Below are positions 14,457 to 23,410 of a stretch of DNA of 64,000 bases, in pieces. Source of the stretch: Dyella acidisoli (lineage in GTDB: Bacteria; Pseudomonadota; Gammaproteobacteria; Xanthomonadales; Rhodanobacteraceae); assembly GCF_030160295.1 (NCBI RefSeq), contig NZ_BSOB01000010.1, positions 1 through 64,000 on the forward strand, written 5' to 3'. The notes under the pieces were generated by a model. The model was not told where the DNA came from. It worked only from the letters and a program-made list of their open reading frames with translations, and did no database searches. Position 1 is the stretch's first letter. Each line of letters starts with the position of its first letter. The position numbers and the translations under genes are program-made.

Positions 14457-17426
14457 ATGTGGTGTACAGGGGACAAGGGGTCATATGGAGCACGTTCGGG
14501 TGACCTGACGGTCGTACCCGCGTGGAGCGTATGCCATCGACGCAGATGGGTCGCGCTTGTCGCCGGCTTCTTCACGCTTGTGCTGACCATGCACGCCAAT
14601 GCTCAGGCCATCAGCCTGGCCACGTTCACCCAGTCCCAGGGCCTGCGCAGTCTGGAAGACAATTGCCTGCTGGAAGACCGCATCGGCTTTGTGTACGTGT
14701 GCACGGAGAATGGGTTGTTCCGTTTTGATGGCCACGCTTTTCAGCGCATCGGCGCAGCAAACGGCTTGCATGGCAGCTTTATCTCGGCCCTGCACCAAGA
14801 CAGCGCCGGGCGTTTGTGGGTAGGCACGCTCACTGGGCTTTATGTGGGCGATGGTCAGCATTTTGAGCCGGCCGAGGGATCAGCCCACCCGCTATCGGTG
14901 GATCCAGGCGCGATGCTTGCCGATCTGGGTGGCCGTTTGTATGCCGTAAGCCAGCACCGTCTATGGCTGGTCGAACCTGCGGGAACGCAATGGCGCATTC
15001 AACCGCGCTTCGACGCCGCGGCACTGCGCGCCACACCCGTGTTGGCGGACATCACCAGCGTTTTCAGCGACGGACACACACTGTGGTTCGGCTGTGGCAA
15101 ATCACTATGCCAGCTGATCGACAATCAGCTGCATGTGTGGGATGAGCACAAGGGCGTTCCCGCAGATACCTGGACGTCCTATTTGCTCGACCGGAACGGC
15201 ACGCTTTGGGTTCGCAGTCCACTCTACATTCGAACGTTGTCTTCCGGCAGCGCCGCGTTCGCCAATCACGATCTGCCGGGCGCGCGTGTAGTCACCGCGT
15301 ATCTGGACATGATTCAGGACGACCAGGGACGCATGCTTACCCGTGCCAACGATGGCTTGGCCCGATGGGAAGGCGACCGTTGGCGGATTTTCGATAAACG
15401 CAACGGCTTGCCCGATATTGGTATCGACGCGTTGCTGTACGACCGCAGCCACGTGCTGTGGATCGGCACCTATGGGCGCGGTGTATTGCAGTGGCGCGGC
15501 TATGATCAGTTCGAGAGCTGGCAGACCGCGCAAGGCCTGGACAGCAGCCCCAGTTGGGCCATCGCACGCGCGCAAACCGGTGCGTTATGGGTCGGCGACG
15601 AACTAGGTGGCAGTGTGCTTGCACCTGGCAGCGAGCGCCTCACGGCGTGGCCCTTGAAAGCGCCGCCACTTGCGCAAGAAACCATTGGCCTTTACGCCCT
15701 GCCCGACGGCGATATGCTGGCCGCCTATTACTCGGGTGAGCTACTGCGCTATCACGCGCGCGAAGGCCGCACCGAAGAAGTGACGCACTCGCCCGCTTAC
15801 ATTCATGATCTGTTTGTCGACAGTCGTGGATCGATATGGCTCTGCACTGAGCGCGGCCTATACGTCCACGACGGCCACAAGCTGCGACGCGCCGGTGCAA
15901 ACATCGTCCCCGACACTGTGTTTTCCGATGCAAAGGAAGATGCGAAGGGCCGGCTATGGTTCTCGGGCGAGGCAGGCCTGTTTCGCCTGGATCATGGGCA
16001 GTGGACGCGCATACGCGTGACCGGCGCGCCAGCCAACCAGAACTTCACCCACATAGACGTACTGCCCGCTGGTGATCTCTACCTTGCCGGCAACTTCAAT
16101 GGTGTATGGCATGGTCGCATCACTGACGGCGATACGCTGAACGTACAGCACGTTGTGAACGATCTGCTTGACGACACGCGGGTCTATTTCATCCGGCACG
16201 ATCGCAGAGGCTGGCTGTGGATTGGTGGCACCGACGGGGTGGAGCTCTTCAATGGCCAAGGCTGGCGCCGACTCACCGAAGACGATGGCCTGATCTGGGA
16301 CGACATCGGGGAAGATGCTTTCTTCGAAGATCAAGACGGCTCGGTGTGGATCGGTACCACCAACGGTATTTCGCACATCCCGCGTCCGGAATCGCTGGGG
16401 TCACCCGATCCGTTGAACGTTGCCATCACCGAGTTGAATCTGGGCGGCGTGGCACAGAAACCCGCCTCAGCCTATCGCTTCGACTATGCATCAGAGCAAC
16501 CGCTTACCCTGCATCTGGCCACGCTTGGTGCACCCACGCGCCGTACCTTGCAATACCACTATCGATTGCAGGGTCTCGAGCACAACTGGGTGAACTCTGA
16601 TCGCTTGCAAGTGGATTACCCTCCACTTCCGCCAGGCAATTTCGTTTTCGAAGTAGCCGCTTACGATCCGGACAGTCGCCAGCTTTCGCAGGCGGTGCAG
16701 TTGCCGTTGCACATCGTGCCGCCATGGTGGCAGCGGCTACCGGCCGTACTGGGCGCCTTGCTGCTGGTCGCCTTTGGCATCGCACTGATGTGGCACATGC
16801 GCACACGACATCTGCGAGCACGTGCGCGCACGCTTGAACATTTGGTCGCCGTACGCACGCGCGAGTTGGAGGTGGACAAGCAAGCGCTTGAAGAAGCGCG
16901 CGCTGCACTGTGGCAGCAGGCCACGCACGATGCGCTGACCGGCTTGCCCAATCGGCCCCGTGTACTGGAGATCCTGACTCAGGCCATCATCGATACCCGT
17001 AAGAACGAACAGCCCCTAGTTGTGGCACTGATCGATCTCGATCACTTCAAGCGCATCAATGATCATTACGGTCATCTGGCCGGCGACGCGGTATTGATCG
17101 AAGCCGCCGCGCGGCTACGTGAAGCACTGCCCGCCAGCGCCACACCAGGTCGCTACGGCGGGGAAGAAATTCTGGCCGTGGTACCCGGCGTATCGATCAA
17201 TGATCCCGCCCCCTTCGAAGCATTGCGCCATTGCATTGCACAACGCGTGTTCACCGGCGACGGCACTTACGTGGAAGTCACTTGTTCGATCGGTGTTGCC
17301 TGGCTGCAACCGCAAGACAGCGACGGCTTTGACTTGATCCGCCGTGCCGATGCCGCGCTCTACATAGCCAAAACGTCCGGACGCAATCGTGTGGTGATAG
17401 CCGGCGATCGCCGGAAAGCCCATTGA
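14457..17426 (+). CDS. Propeller-sensor diguanylate cyclase
   Basis: A protein of about 989 aa joining an exported sensor to a cytoplasmic GGDEF domain. A basic N-terminus and hydrophobic segment (to about residue 51) precede a series of two-component-regulator propeller repeats (about 60-690, with recurring LWVGTxxGL-type units such as LWFGCG, LWIGTYGRG, VWIGTTNGI). Next come a Y_Y_Y-like domain (YRLQGLEHNW, about 700-755), one transmembrane helix (about 760-782), a coiled linker and GGDEF (about 820-985). The active loop is RYGGEEILAVV, so cyclic di-GMP synthesis is expected. The RxxD inhibitory site normally just upstream is absent (PASATPGRYGG). The start is uncertain: the ATG at 14457 is the last in-frame one before the signal segment, but its ribosome-binding site is weak. 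Confidence 0.9.
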   Translation: MWCTGDKGSYGARSGDLTVVPAWSVCHRRRWVALVAGFFTLVLTMHANAQAISLATFTQSQGLRSLEDNCLLEDRIGFVYVCTENGLFRFDGHAFQRIGAANGLHGSFISALHQDSAGRLWVGTLTGLYVGDGQHFEPAEGSAHPLSVDPGAMLADLGGRLYAVSQHRLWLVEPAGTQWRIQPRFDAAALRATPVLADITSVFSDGHTLWFGCGKSLCQLIDNQLHVWDEHKGVPADTWTSYLLDRNGTLWVRSPLYIRTLSSGSAAFANHDLPGARVVTAYLDMIQDDQGRMLTRANDGLARWEGDRWRIFDKRNGLPDIGIDALLYDRSHVLWIGTYGRGVLQWRGYDQFESWQTAQGLDSSPSWAIARAQTGALWVGDELGGSVLAPGSERLTAWPLKAPPLAQETIGLYALPDGDMLAAYYSGELLRYHAREGRTEEVTHSPAYIHDLFVDSRGSIWLCTERGLYVHDGHKLRRAGANIVPDTVFSDAKEDAKGRLWFSGEAGLFRLDHGQWTRIRVTGAPANQNFTHIDVLPAGDLYLAGNFNGVWHGRITDGDTLNVQHVVNDLLDDTRVYFIRHDRRGWLWIGGTDGVELFNGQGWRRLTEDDGLIWDDIGEDAFFEDQDGSVWIGTTNGISHIPRPESLGSPDPLNVAITELNLGGVAQKPASAYRFDYASEQPLTLHLATLGAPTRRTLQYHYRLQGLEHNWVNSDRLQVDYPPLPPGNFVFEVAAYDPDSRQLSQAVQLPLHIVPPWWQRLPAVLGALLLVAFGIALMWHMRTRHLRARARTLEHLVAVRTRELEVDKQALEEARAALWQQATHDALTGLPNRPRVLEILTQAIIDTRKNEQPLVVALIDLDHFKRINDHYGHLAGDAVLIEAAARLREALPASATPGRYGGEEILAVVPGVSINDPAPFEALRHCIAQRVFTGDGTYVEVTCSIGVAWLQPQDSDGFDLIRRADAALYIAKTSGRNRVVIAGDRRKAH

Positions 17427-17461
17427 CGTGCATCACGCCATACTCAAGTCAACTATCTTAT

Positions 17462-17848
17462 TTAGCCATCGTCGACCGGAAACAGAAGGCCGAGCGAAAG
17501 CAATAGCGACAGGAACTCATCGCCATCCTGACGACCGACATCAAGCCGGCTGCACATGGCTGCTGCGTCCAGCCGGAATTTGAAGTAAGCGTGGATGTTT
17601 TCCTCTTCGCGGATTTGCAACACCCCATACACATCGCGTCCATCGTTGTCAGCCCGCTCGATCGAGGCGAAATGCATCGAGCCGATGTGATCGCGCGTGA
17701 AATTAAACAGACTCTTCCGCTTGCCGTTGTCGAACAGCTTGGCGCTTGCAGTGAAGCAAGTCAGCCAACTGAGCCTGTCGCCTACCTGCAGGGCGGAGAT
17801 CGCCGTGCGTACCGTAGGATGCAAGTAGAGCCCTGAACCTATTTCCAT
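17462..17848 (-). CDS. Hypothetical protein, 128 aa
   Basis: A soluble protein beginning MEIGSGLYLHPTVRTAIS, with WLTCFTASAKLFDNGKRK and a C-terminus rich in Asp and Leu. I do not recognise it. The ATG at 17848 follows GAGGAAG by about a dozen bases; a longer form to 17908 is possible. It converges on the diguanylate cyclase gene, 36 bases away, with no clear terminator. Function unknown. Confidence 0.6.
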   Translation of the reverse strand: MEIGSGLYLHPTVRTAISALQVGDRLSWLTCFTASAKLFDNGKRKSLFNFTRDHIGSMHFASIERADNDGRDVYGVLQIREEENIHAYFKFRLDAAAMCSRLDVGRQDGDEFLSLLLSLGLLFPVDDG

Positions 17849-18229
17849 AGGAAGGCGCTTCCTCAAAGACGTTTCACTGCTGAAGGCAACCTTCCATGGC
17901 GAACACATTCACGCCACTTTGAGAATTGGCCATGGCGATCGATGCGGGGCGGCTCGGCGAATAATTTACGCATGGCGTAGTCGTAAAGATGTGATCGCTC
18001 GTCTGGATCAACCTCATGAAAAATGCAGTGACGCAAGCTCATCCATGCGGACGAGCCGTTAGTGCAATCCGCACAATCACGTATCTATGTTCTTCGTGGT
18101 CGGCTGCAAGTGAAAGTCGACGTTTCGTTTACCTGTGTGAAGACTTTCTGCGTAACAAATACACAGGTCATTGACGTGTTCTGCAGGGGATTGTTGACGG
18201 TCGACGGAGCACCCTGGACCGCAAGGCCA
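17849..18229. other. Intergenic, one inverted repeat
   Basis: A stretch of 381 bases without a supported gene. ACCTGTGT (18131-18138) is mirrored by ACACAGGT (18161-18168), a perfect 8-base pair around a 22-base centre, lying just beyond the end of the minus-strand MmyB-like regulator. It may be a terminator or binding site. Nothing else is seen. Confidence 0.4.
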
Positions 18230-19069
18230 TCAAGGCGCTGTTTTGTACTGCGCCTTGACCAGCAACGCGATCTTCTCTGCATCCTCCTGCGTCGCCGGGT
18301 TGTAGATCACCATGCTTAGATCAGGCCGGCCATCCACCGCGAAGGACGAATATTCCATGGCGATCAAGCCGGCGGCTCGATGCTTGAGCTGCTTGGTGCC
18401 TTCCCCGTACGCGCGAACGTCATGGTCACGCCATATGCGTTCAAAGTCTGGGCTGGCCTGGCAAAGTTCGTCGACCAGCGCTTGAATACTTCTCGACGCG
18501 CCAGCCCGCGCCACATCCGCGCGAAATGCAGCCACCACGAAGCGAGCAACACTTTCCCAATCATGCTGCGCCGCCTGCACGCGAGGATTGAGGAAAATAA
18601 GGCGAAGAATATTGCGCTGCTCGACCGCCAAGGTTGCATAGTCGGTCAGCATCACGGTAGCTGCGCGGTTCCACGCAACGACATCCCAGGTAGCGGTCTT
18701 GATGATGGCTGGTGCGAACTCCAGCGCGTCCAGTACGCGCTGCAGCCGTGGCGTAACCCCTTCGGAAGCCTGGTAGCGCACTTCGGGTGGGCGACCCAGC
18801 GCGAGCAGGAACAAATGCTCGCGTTCGACATTCGTCAACATGAGCGCGTGCGCAATCCGTTCGAGCACGTCGGCAGAAGGCGCACCACCGCGTCCTTGCT
18901 CAAGCCACGTGTACCACGTCGCGCTGACGTTGGCGCGTTGCGCTACTTCTTCGCGCCGCAATCCTGGCGTTCGCCGACGCGTCATGGAGAAGCCGAAAGT
19001 CGCCGGATCGAGTTTTGTACGGCGATCTCTCAGGTAGGTGCCAAGCAAGTTGTCGTCTGGGATGGACAT
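18230..19069 (-). CDS. Helix-turn-helix regulator, MmyB-like
   Basis: A 279-aa regulator. An N-terminal XRE-type helix-turn-helix ([29 protein letters not shown], about 32-60) is followed by the MmyB-like ligand-binding domain with [25 protein letters not shown] and the C-terminal [38 protein letters not shown], a PAS-like fold reported to bind fatty acids in a relative. Such proteins are often divergent from a single oxidoreductase gene that they repress. Here the neighbour is the SDR-family gene at 19188, and a perfect palindrome lies between them (19102-19117). Confidence 0.93.
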   Translation of the reverse strand: MSIPDDNLLGTYLRDRRTKLDPATFGFSMTRRRTPGLRREEVAQRANVSATWYTWLEQGRGGAPSADVLERIAHALMLTNVEREHLFLLALGRPPEVRYQASEGVTPRLQRVLDALEFAPAIIKTATWDVVAWNRAATVMLTDYATLAVEQRNILRLIFLNPRVQAAQHDWESVARFVVAAFRADVARAGASRSIQALVDELCQASPDFERIWRDHDVRAYGEGTKQLKHRAAGLIAMEYSSFAVDGRPDLSMVIYNPATQEDAEKIALLVKAQYKTAP

Positions 19070-19101
19070 GCTCGTCCCGTCAATCGTTCAAGCTATTAGT
19101 A

Positions 19102-19117
19102 GTTATACCCGTATAAC
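19102..19117. promoter_or_regulatory. Palindromic operator candidate GTTATAC-CC-GTATAAC
   Basis: A perfect 7-base inverted repeat with a 2-base centre, extended outward by AGTAGT on the left and ACTACT on the right. It lies between the divergent MmyB-like regulator and SDR gene, so it is the best candidate for the binding site of the regulator. Confidence 0.6.
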
Positions 19118-19187
19118 GTCACTACTTTACCCCGATAGCCAGGGAGCCAAGAGTATCGCCATCCACATTGGATTGGGAGCTATTTCC

Positions 19188-20081
19188 ATGCGAGTTTTTG
19201 TTACAGGCGCCACCGGCTTTGTTGGCTCAGCAGTTGTCGCAGAATTGATCAACGCTGGCCATAGCGTGCTGGGTCTGGCGCGTTCGGATGCGGGGGCTGC
19301 TGCACTCACGGCCGCGGGTGCCGAAGTGCTGCGCGGTTCGCTCGAAGAGCTCGACAGCTTGCATGATGGCGCAGCTGCGGCGGACGGCGTGATCCACACA
19401 GCTTTCAATCACGATTTTTCAAAGTTCACCGAGAATTGCGAAATGGACAGGCGTGCCATCGAGGCTATCGGCGACGCGCTGGCAGGCTCAGATCGTCCGT
19501 TGCTTGTCACATCCGGCGTTGCGCTTCTGACCGATGGCCGCATCGCCACTGAAGAGGATGCGCGTGTCCCAAGCACCAACGCCTATCCTCGCGTTTCGGA
19601 AACAACAGCGCTATCGCTGACAGCGCGCGGCGTACGCGCATCCGTGGTTCGCCTTCCTCCTTCGGTTCACGGCAATGGCGATCATGGCTTCGTACCGCGC
19701 CTGATCGATTTTGCTCGTAGAAAAGGTGTCTCAACCTATATCGGCGACGGCAGCAATCGTTGGCCTGGCGTGCATCGGCTTGATGCCGCAGTCGTGTATC
19801 GCCTCGCTCTGGAGAAAGCCGCTACAGGAAAGCGCTATCACGCAGTCGGTGATGAAGGCGTGCCGTTCAAGGACATCGCCAACGTGATCGGCCGCCACCT
19901 CAATGTGCCGGTTGTAAGCAAATCGCCGGAAGAAGCGAAAGAGCACTTCGAGTGGTTTGCGCTGTTCGCGGGCATGAATGTTCCGGCATCGAGTCAACGC
20001 ACCCAGGAAGCCTTGGGTTGGCAGCCGAAGCAGGCGGGATTGATTGCGGATATCGATCGTCCGGCTTATTTCGAACACTGA
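19188..20081 (+). CDS. SDR family NAD(P)-dependent oxidoreductase (atypical, extended)
   Basis: A 297-aa protein with an N-terminal Rossmann motif [18 protein letters not shown], the family TGxxGxxG nucleotide site. It has VTSGVALL and a [12 protein letters not shown] active-site segment in which the usual YxxxK Lys is not obvious, as in many atypical members. The C-terminal part ([18 protein letters not shown], then HFEWFALF) matches the NAD-dependent epimerase-like subgroup. The substrate is unknown. The ATG at 19188 has GGGAG upstream and starts the Rossmann strand directly; the frame is open back to 19038 but overlaps the regulator gene. It is probably repressed by the divergent MmyB-like protein. 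Confidence 0.9.
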   Translation: MRVFVTGATGFVGSAVVAELINAGHSVLGLARSDAGAAALTAAGAEVLRGSLEELDSLHDGAAAADGVIHTAFNHDFSKFTENCEMDRRAIEAIGDALAGSDRPLLVTSGVALLTDGRIATEEDARVPSTNAYPRVSETTALSLTARGVRASVVRLPPSVHGNGDHGFVPRLIDFARRKGVSTYIGDGSNRWPGVHRLDAAVVYRLALEKAATGKRYHAVGDEGVPFKDIANVIGRHLNVPVVSKSPEEAKEHFEWFALFAGMNVPASSQRTQEALGWQPKQAGLIADIDRPAYFEH

Positions 20082-20093
20082 AAATCGGCCACG

Positions 20094-20121
20094 CAGGTTG
20101 GGGTTTGCACTCCAACCTACG
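20094..20121. repeat. REP-like half element, TAGG family
   Basis: A single hairpin AGGTTGGGGTTTGCACTCCAACCT. It equals one arm of the full elements at 754 and 34057 and lies 13 bases after the SDR stop codon. Confidence 0.7.
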
Positions 20122-20296
20122 TCCACTCTACCGACGCTTGTCAGCAACGACCGCTCAACGTTGCCTCACTAGCCAAATGCTTTAACCATTGCGCACGATT
20201 GGCCTGATTTAACCGAAACTTGTCCCTGCCTGATAAGCAGTGCTCGATAGCGCATGCCGCAGCATGGCGCGGCCCCCTGGCCGATACGAATCGTGC

Positions 20297-22006
20297 ATGC
20301 TTCATCTTTCTAACCGAAGCCCGCTGCATCCAACTGCAACGGGCTTGCATAAGCTTTACTACCTAGCATCACTTTGCATCTACCTCATCCTGGCGCTCTG
20401 TTATTTCGGAACCTGGCATTCCTGGACACAGCACTACCTCGGCGAAGGTAACGATCCGGTCAGCTTCGTCTGGTTCATCCATTGGTGGCCATTCGCTCTT
20501 CAGCACCATTTGAATCCATTCGTCAGCTATTACGTCTGGCATCCGGATGGCGTCAATCTTTCATGGACCACATCTATTCCGACCATTGCGCTGCTGCTTT
20601 GGCCGATTACCGCCACGGGCGGCCCGGTGATGGCCTTCAACGTCATCAGCGTCCTGGCTCCGGCAATCAGTGCCTGGACAGCTTTTCTGTTGGCCATGTA
20701 TCTCTCGCGGCGATGGCTGCCTTCGCTGTTTGCGGGATATTTTTTCGGCTTTTCGTCTTACGAATTCGGCCAGCTGCTCGGCCACCTGAATCTCGACCTT
20801 GTGTTTCTGATACCGGTCGCGGTGCTGCTCTGTGTGACTCATGTCCGCGGAGATCTTCGGCGCCGCACGTTCGTTCTGTCGCTCGCGGCGGTGCTGATTC
20901 TTCAGCTAGGCATTTCGACGGAAGTGCTCGCGAGCCTGTGCGTACTCGGTGCGATGACGTGGCTGATCTTTCTTCTCTTCACTCCGATTGCGGATCGCAA
21001 ACCACTATGGCGGCTTGCCAAAGATATCGCCCTTACCGCGCCGATCGTGCTGGTGTTTGCTGCACCCTACCTCTTCTACATGTTCAAAGGCATGGCGCAT
21101 GGCCAACCGTTTCATACGTTGCCATCTGAATACTCTGCGGACCCGCTGAATCTTCTGATTCCCACTCGTGTTTCCTTACTCGGCAGAGCCACCTCCACAT
21201 GGGCCGAGAAATTTAGCGGCAATGCCTCGGAGCAAGGCGCTTACCTCGGCTTGCCACTGCTTTTGGTGGCCATGTGGTATTTCCGCGATCACTACCGGGA
21301 TCGCGGCGTCAAAGCCTTTCTGGTCGCGACGTGTGCGCTGGCGATAATGAGTTTGGGGCCGCATCTGCAAATCGAACGGCACATCACAAAGCTTCGCCTT
21401 CCATGGCATGAAATCATGAAATTGCCCCTCATCGACGAAGCGCTGCCAACGCGCTTCATGATGTACGTGGCGCTGTGCGCAGCGATTGCAGCTGCACTGT
21501 GGCTATCGGATGCGAAGACACGCAAGCAGCTGATCGGTAGGGTCGGCATCGCCATGCTGGCTGCAGTCGCGCTATTACCTGATGGCTCGGCATTCGCGTG
21601 GACATCGTGGCCTGCACAGCCATTTTTCCAGGCCGCTCACATCGAACAGACGCTGGGCAAACATCCGAACGTGCTGATTCTGCCCTTCTCCGACAAAGGT
21701 CCGGGCATGGGCTGGCAGGTCGACGCCGGCATGGCATTTACGCAGGCCGCCGGTTACCTGGGGCCTGATCCCAAGCAGGAAGATGGTGTCACCTTGGAAG
21801 AGCTTCGCCACGGCGAACTCTCACCGGATTTTGGCAGCCATCTGGAAACGTTCTGCCTGGCACACAACGTCGATTACATCGTGATCGGCCCCGATACGCC
21901 CACTGCGCTGACCGAAGCCATTTCCAAGTTACCTTGGACGCAGCACGTTGACGGTAACGTTGTGGTCGTCGACGCGCCGCGCATGCCTACACTGACCCAG
22001 CGATAG
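20297..22006 (+). CDS. Polytopic membrane protein, GT-C-like
   Basis: A protein of about 569 aa. It has around ten hydrophobic segments (first at YYLASLCIYLILALCYFG) and a periplasmic-looking loop after helix 1 with EGNDPVSFVWFIHWW. The C-terminal 150 residues are soluble (HPNVLILPFSDKGPG to the end). The layout resembles GT-C glycosyltransferases or YfhO-like membrane proteins, with an acidic residue in the first loop, but no catalytic motif is certain. The start is unclear: the ATG at 20297 precedes the first helix; the frame is open to 20240. It ends 4 bases before the converging PAP2 phosphatase gene. A role in lipid or sugar transfer is a guess from the neighbour. Confidence 0.75.
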   Translation: MLHLSNRSPLHPTATGLHKLYYLASLCIYLILALCYFGTWHSWTQHYLGEGNDPVSFVWFIHWWPFALQHHLNPFVSYYVWHPDGVNLSWTTSIPTIALLLWPITATGGPVMAFNVISVLAPAISAWTAFLLAMYLSRRWLPSLFAGYFFGFSSYEFGQLLGHLNLDLVFLIPVAVLLCVTHVRGDLRRRTFVLSLAAVLILQLGISTEVLASLCVLGAMTWLIFLLFTPIADRKPLWRLAKDIALTAPIVLVFAAPYLFYMFKGMAHGQPFHTLPSEYSADPLNLLIPTRVSLLGRATSTWAEKFSGNASEQGAYLGLPLLLVAMWYFRDHYRDRGVKAFLVATCALAIMSLGPHLQIERHITKLRLPWHEIMKLPLIDEALPTRFMMYVALCAAIAAALWLSDAKTRKQLIGRVGIAMLAAVALLPDGSAFAWTSWPAQPFFQAAHIEQTLGKHPNVLILPFSDKGPGMGWQVDAGMAFTQAAGYLGPDPKQEDGVTLEELRHGELSPDFGSHLETFCLAHNVDYIVIGPDTPTALTEAISKLPWTQHVDGNVVVVDAPRMPTLTQR

Positions 22007-22010
22007 AAAC

Positions 22011-22712
22011 TCAAACATTCTTCCAGACGAACTCGCTCAACTTGCGCAGCTCATCGAACTGGCTGGCCAGTTCGAAGCTGACCAGAAAAATGGCCACGTA
22101 GAACACGCCCTGATACTTCACGGACCAATCCAACACCGGTGCTGCAACGCGCTCCCGGAACAGGGAATGATTGAGCAACAGGCAGATCAACACACCCAGC
22201 ACGGCACCGAACAGCACATCCGAGGGGTAATGCATACCCAGGTAAATGCGTGGCAGGCAGATGAAGATGAGCGTGTAGATGAAGGCGACGATGCCCAGAC
22301 GCCTTGAAGCCAGGTAGACACCCGTTGCCACGGCACACCACATCATGGCGTGATCGCTGGGGAACGAACTCCAGGTACGCACGACCGACACCTTGCATGC
22401 GGAGATGTCCGCTGGAAAGTGCATCGCCAGCGCATCATTCGCGAAAGGCCTGACCCGGAATGGAAGAAAATGCGCCAGCAATCTGCCGAGGATCAGTGAA
22501 ACAAAAGTCGCGATGGCGGTGCAAACGACGATTTCCCTATCACGCCGTGCATCCGGCCCGTTGCGAAACCAGATCCACCACAACAGGCAGGTCAGTCCCA
22601 GGCCACGCGTGAAATAAAATCTCTCGATGCCGATCGCCATGTAATCGAGCATCGTGGAGTGGAAAGCAAACTGGTTGATAAATCGTAGGATGGAAAGATC
22701 GAAAGGATTCAC
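22011..22712 (-). CDS. PAP2 family membrane phosphatase
   Basis: A 233-aa membrane protein with about six helices. The three phosphatase motifs are present: a KxxxxxxRP-like HFLPFRVRPFAND, then SSFPSDHAMM (PSGH-type, with catalytic His), then RIYLGMHYPSDVLFGA (SRxxxxxHxxxD-type). The family removes phosphate from lipids such as phosphatidate or undecaprenyl diphosphate on the outer face of the membrane. The substrate is not identifiable. The start is a GTG at 22712. It converges with the membrane protein gene 20297-22006 with almost no spacer. Confidence 0.92.
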   Translation of the reverse strand: MNPFDLSILRFINQFAFHSTMLDYMAIGIERFYFTRGLGLTCLLWWIWFRNGPDARRDREIVVCTAIATFVSLILGRLLAHFLPFRVRPFANDALAMHFPADISACKVSVVRTWSSFPSDHAMMWCAVATGVYLASRRLGIVAFIYTLIFICLPRIYLGMHYPSDVLFGAVLGVLICLLLNHSLFRERVAAPVLDWSVKYQGVFYVAIFLVSFELASQFDELRKLSEFVWKNV

Positions 22713-22913
22713 GGTTGACCATGATTGCTACAGGGCGGTGACATGACTCATGTACCGGTCACCCCGTGGTCCAGATGTGAAATTCATGCAGCGATTGAGT
22801 GGACTTCACGGCAACGAAAAATACGAGCGCGCCGCAAAATGTATACGCGGTCGTCACAAGCTAAATAATTTGCTATCGCGCTGCACTGAATTTGACATCG
22901 CAACTAACAGCAT

Positions 22914-23318
22914 TCACGGCGGATCTTTGTCGTACCGTGCGATCCCTTCCGGCAGTTGCACCCAAGCGTGCCTGCGACATTCGTAAACGGAATCCTGCGG
23001 CGGCGGAAAATCAGGATCGGCAAAAGCACCCACCGCCACCATCACGAAGCCTTCTTCGCCTTCACCGGTATGAAACACATTGCTTCCGCAAACGGGGCAA
23101 AACCGGAAGCGGAACTTTGCACCGTGATCGCCAGTACGCACGTATTCGGTGGCGGTGCCGGTGACTTTGTACGGAGCGGCGTAAGCGGCAATCGTGGCGA
23201 AGACGCTGCCGGTACGCTGCTGGCAGGCAAGGCAGTGACAGACGCCCGTGCCCAGCGTTTCGCCTTGCACTTCAATGCGTAGTTGTCCGCAACAGCAGGA
23301 AGCCGTTCTGCTAGTCAT
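22914..23318 (-). CDS. GFA family (CENP-V/GFA domain) protein
   Basis: A 134-aa zinc protein. Cysteines fall in the GFA pattern: SCCCGQLRIEVQG, then GVCHCLACQQRTGS, then FCPVCGSNVFH, giving two zinc sites. The family is named for glutathione-dependent formaldehyde-activating enzyme, but for most members the substrate is unknown. AAGGGGAATC precedes the ATG at 23318. It follows the PdxI-like reductase gene on the same strand with a strong hairpin between, so it is likely transcribed separately. Confidence 0.9.
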   Translation of the reverse strand: MTSRTASCCCGQLRIEVQGETLGTGVCHCLACQQRTGSVFATIAAYAAPYKVTGTATEYVRTGDHGAKFRFRFCPVCGSNVFHTGEGEEGFVMVAVGAFADPDFPPPQDSVYECRRHAWVQLPEGIARYDKDPP

Positions 23319-23375
23319 GGATGATTCCCCTTCACATTCACGCTACTCAGGTCTGTGAATGGTACGTCCACGCGA

Positions 23376-23400
23376 GCCGGCCCGGTTGGAACGGGCCGGC
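23376..23400. terminator. GC-rich hairpin between PdxI-like and GFA genes
   Basis: GCCGGCCCG (23376-23384), 7-base loop, CGGGCCGGC (23392-23400): a perfect 9-base stem. It lies 11 bases beyond the stop of the PdxI-like gene. No T-run, but its stability and position fit a terminator. Confidence 0.55.
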
Positions 23401-23410
23401 CATGGCGATA

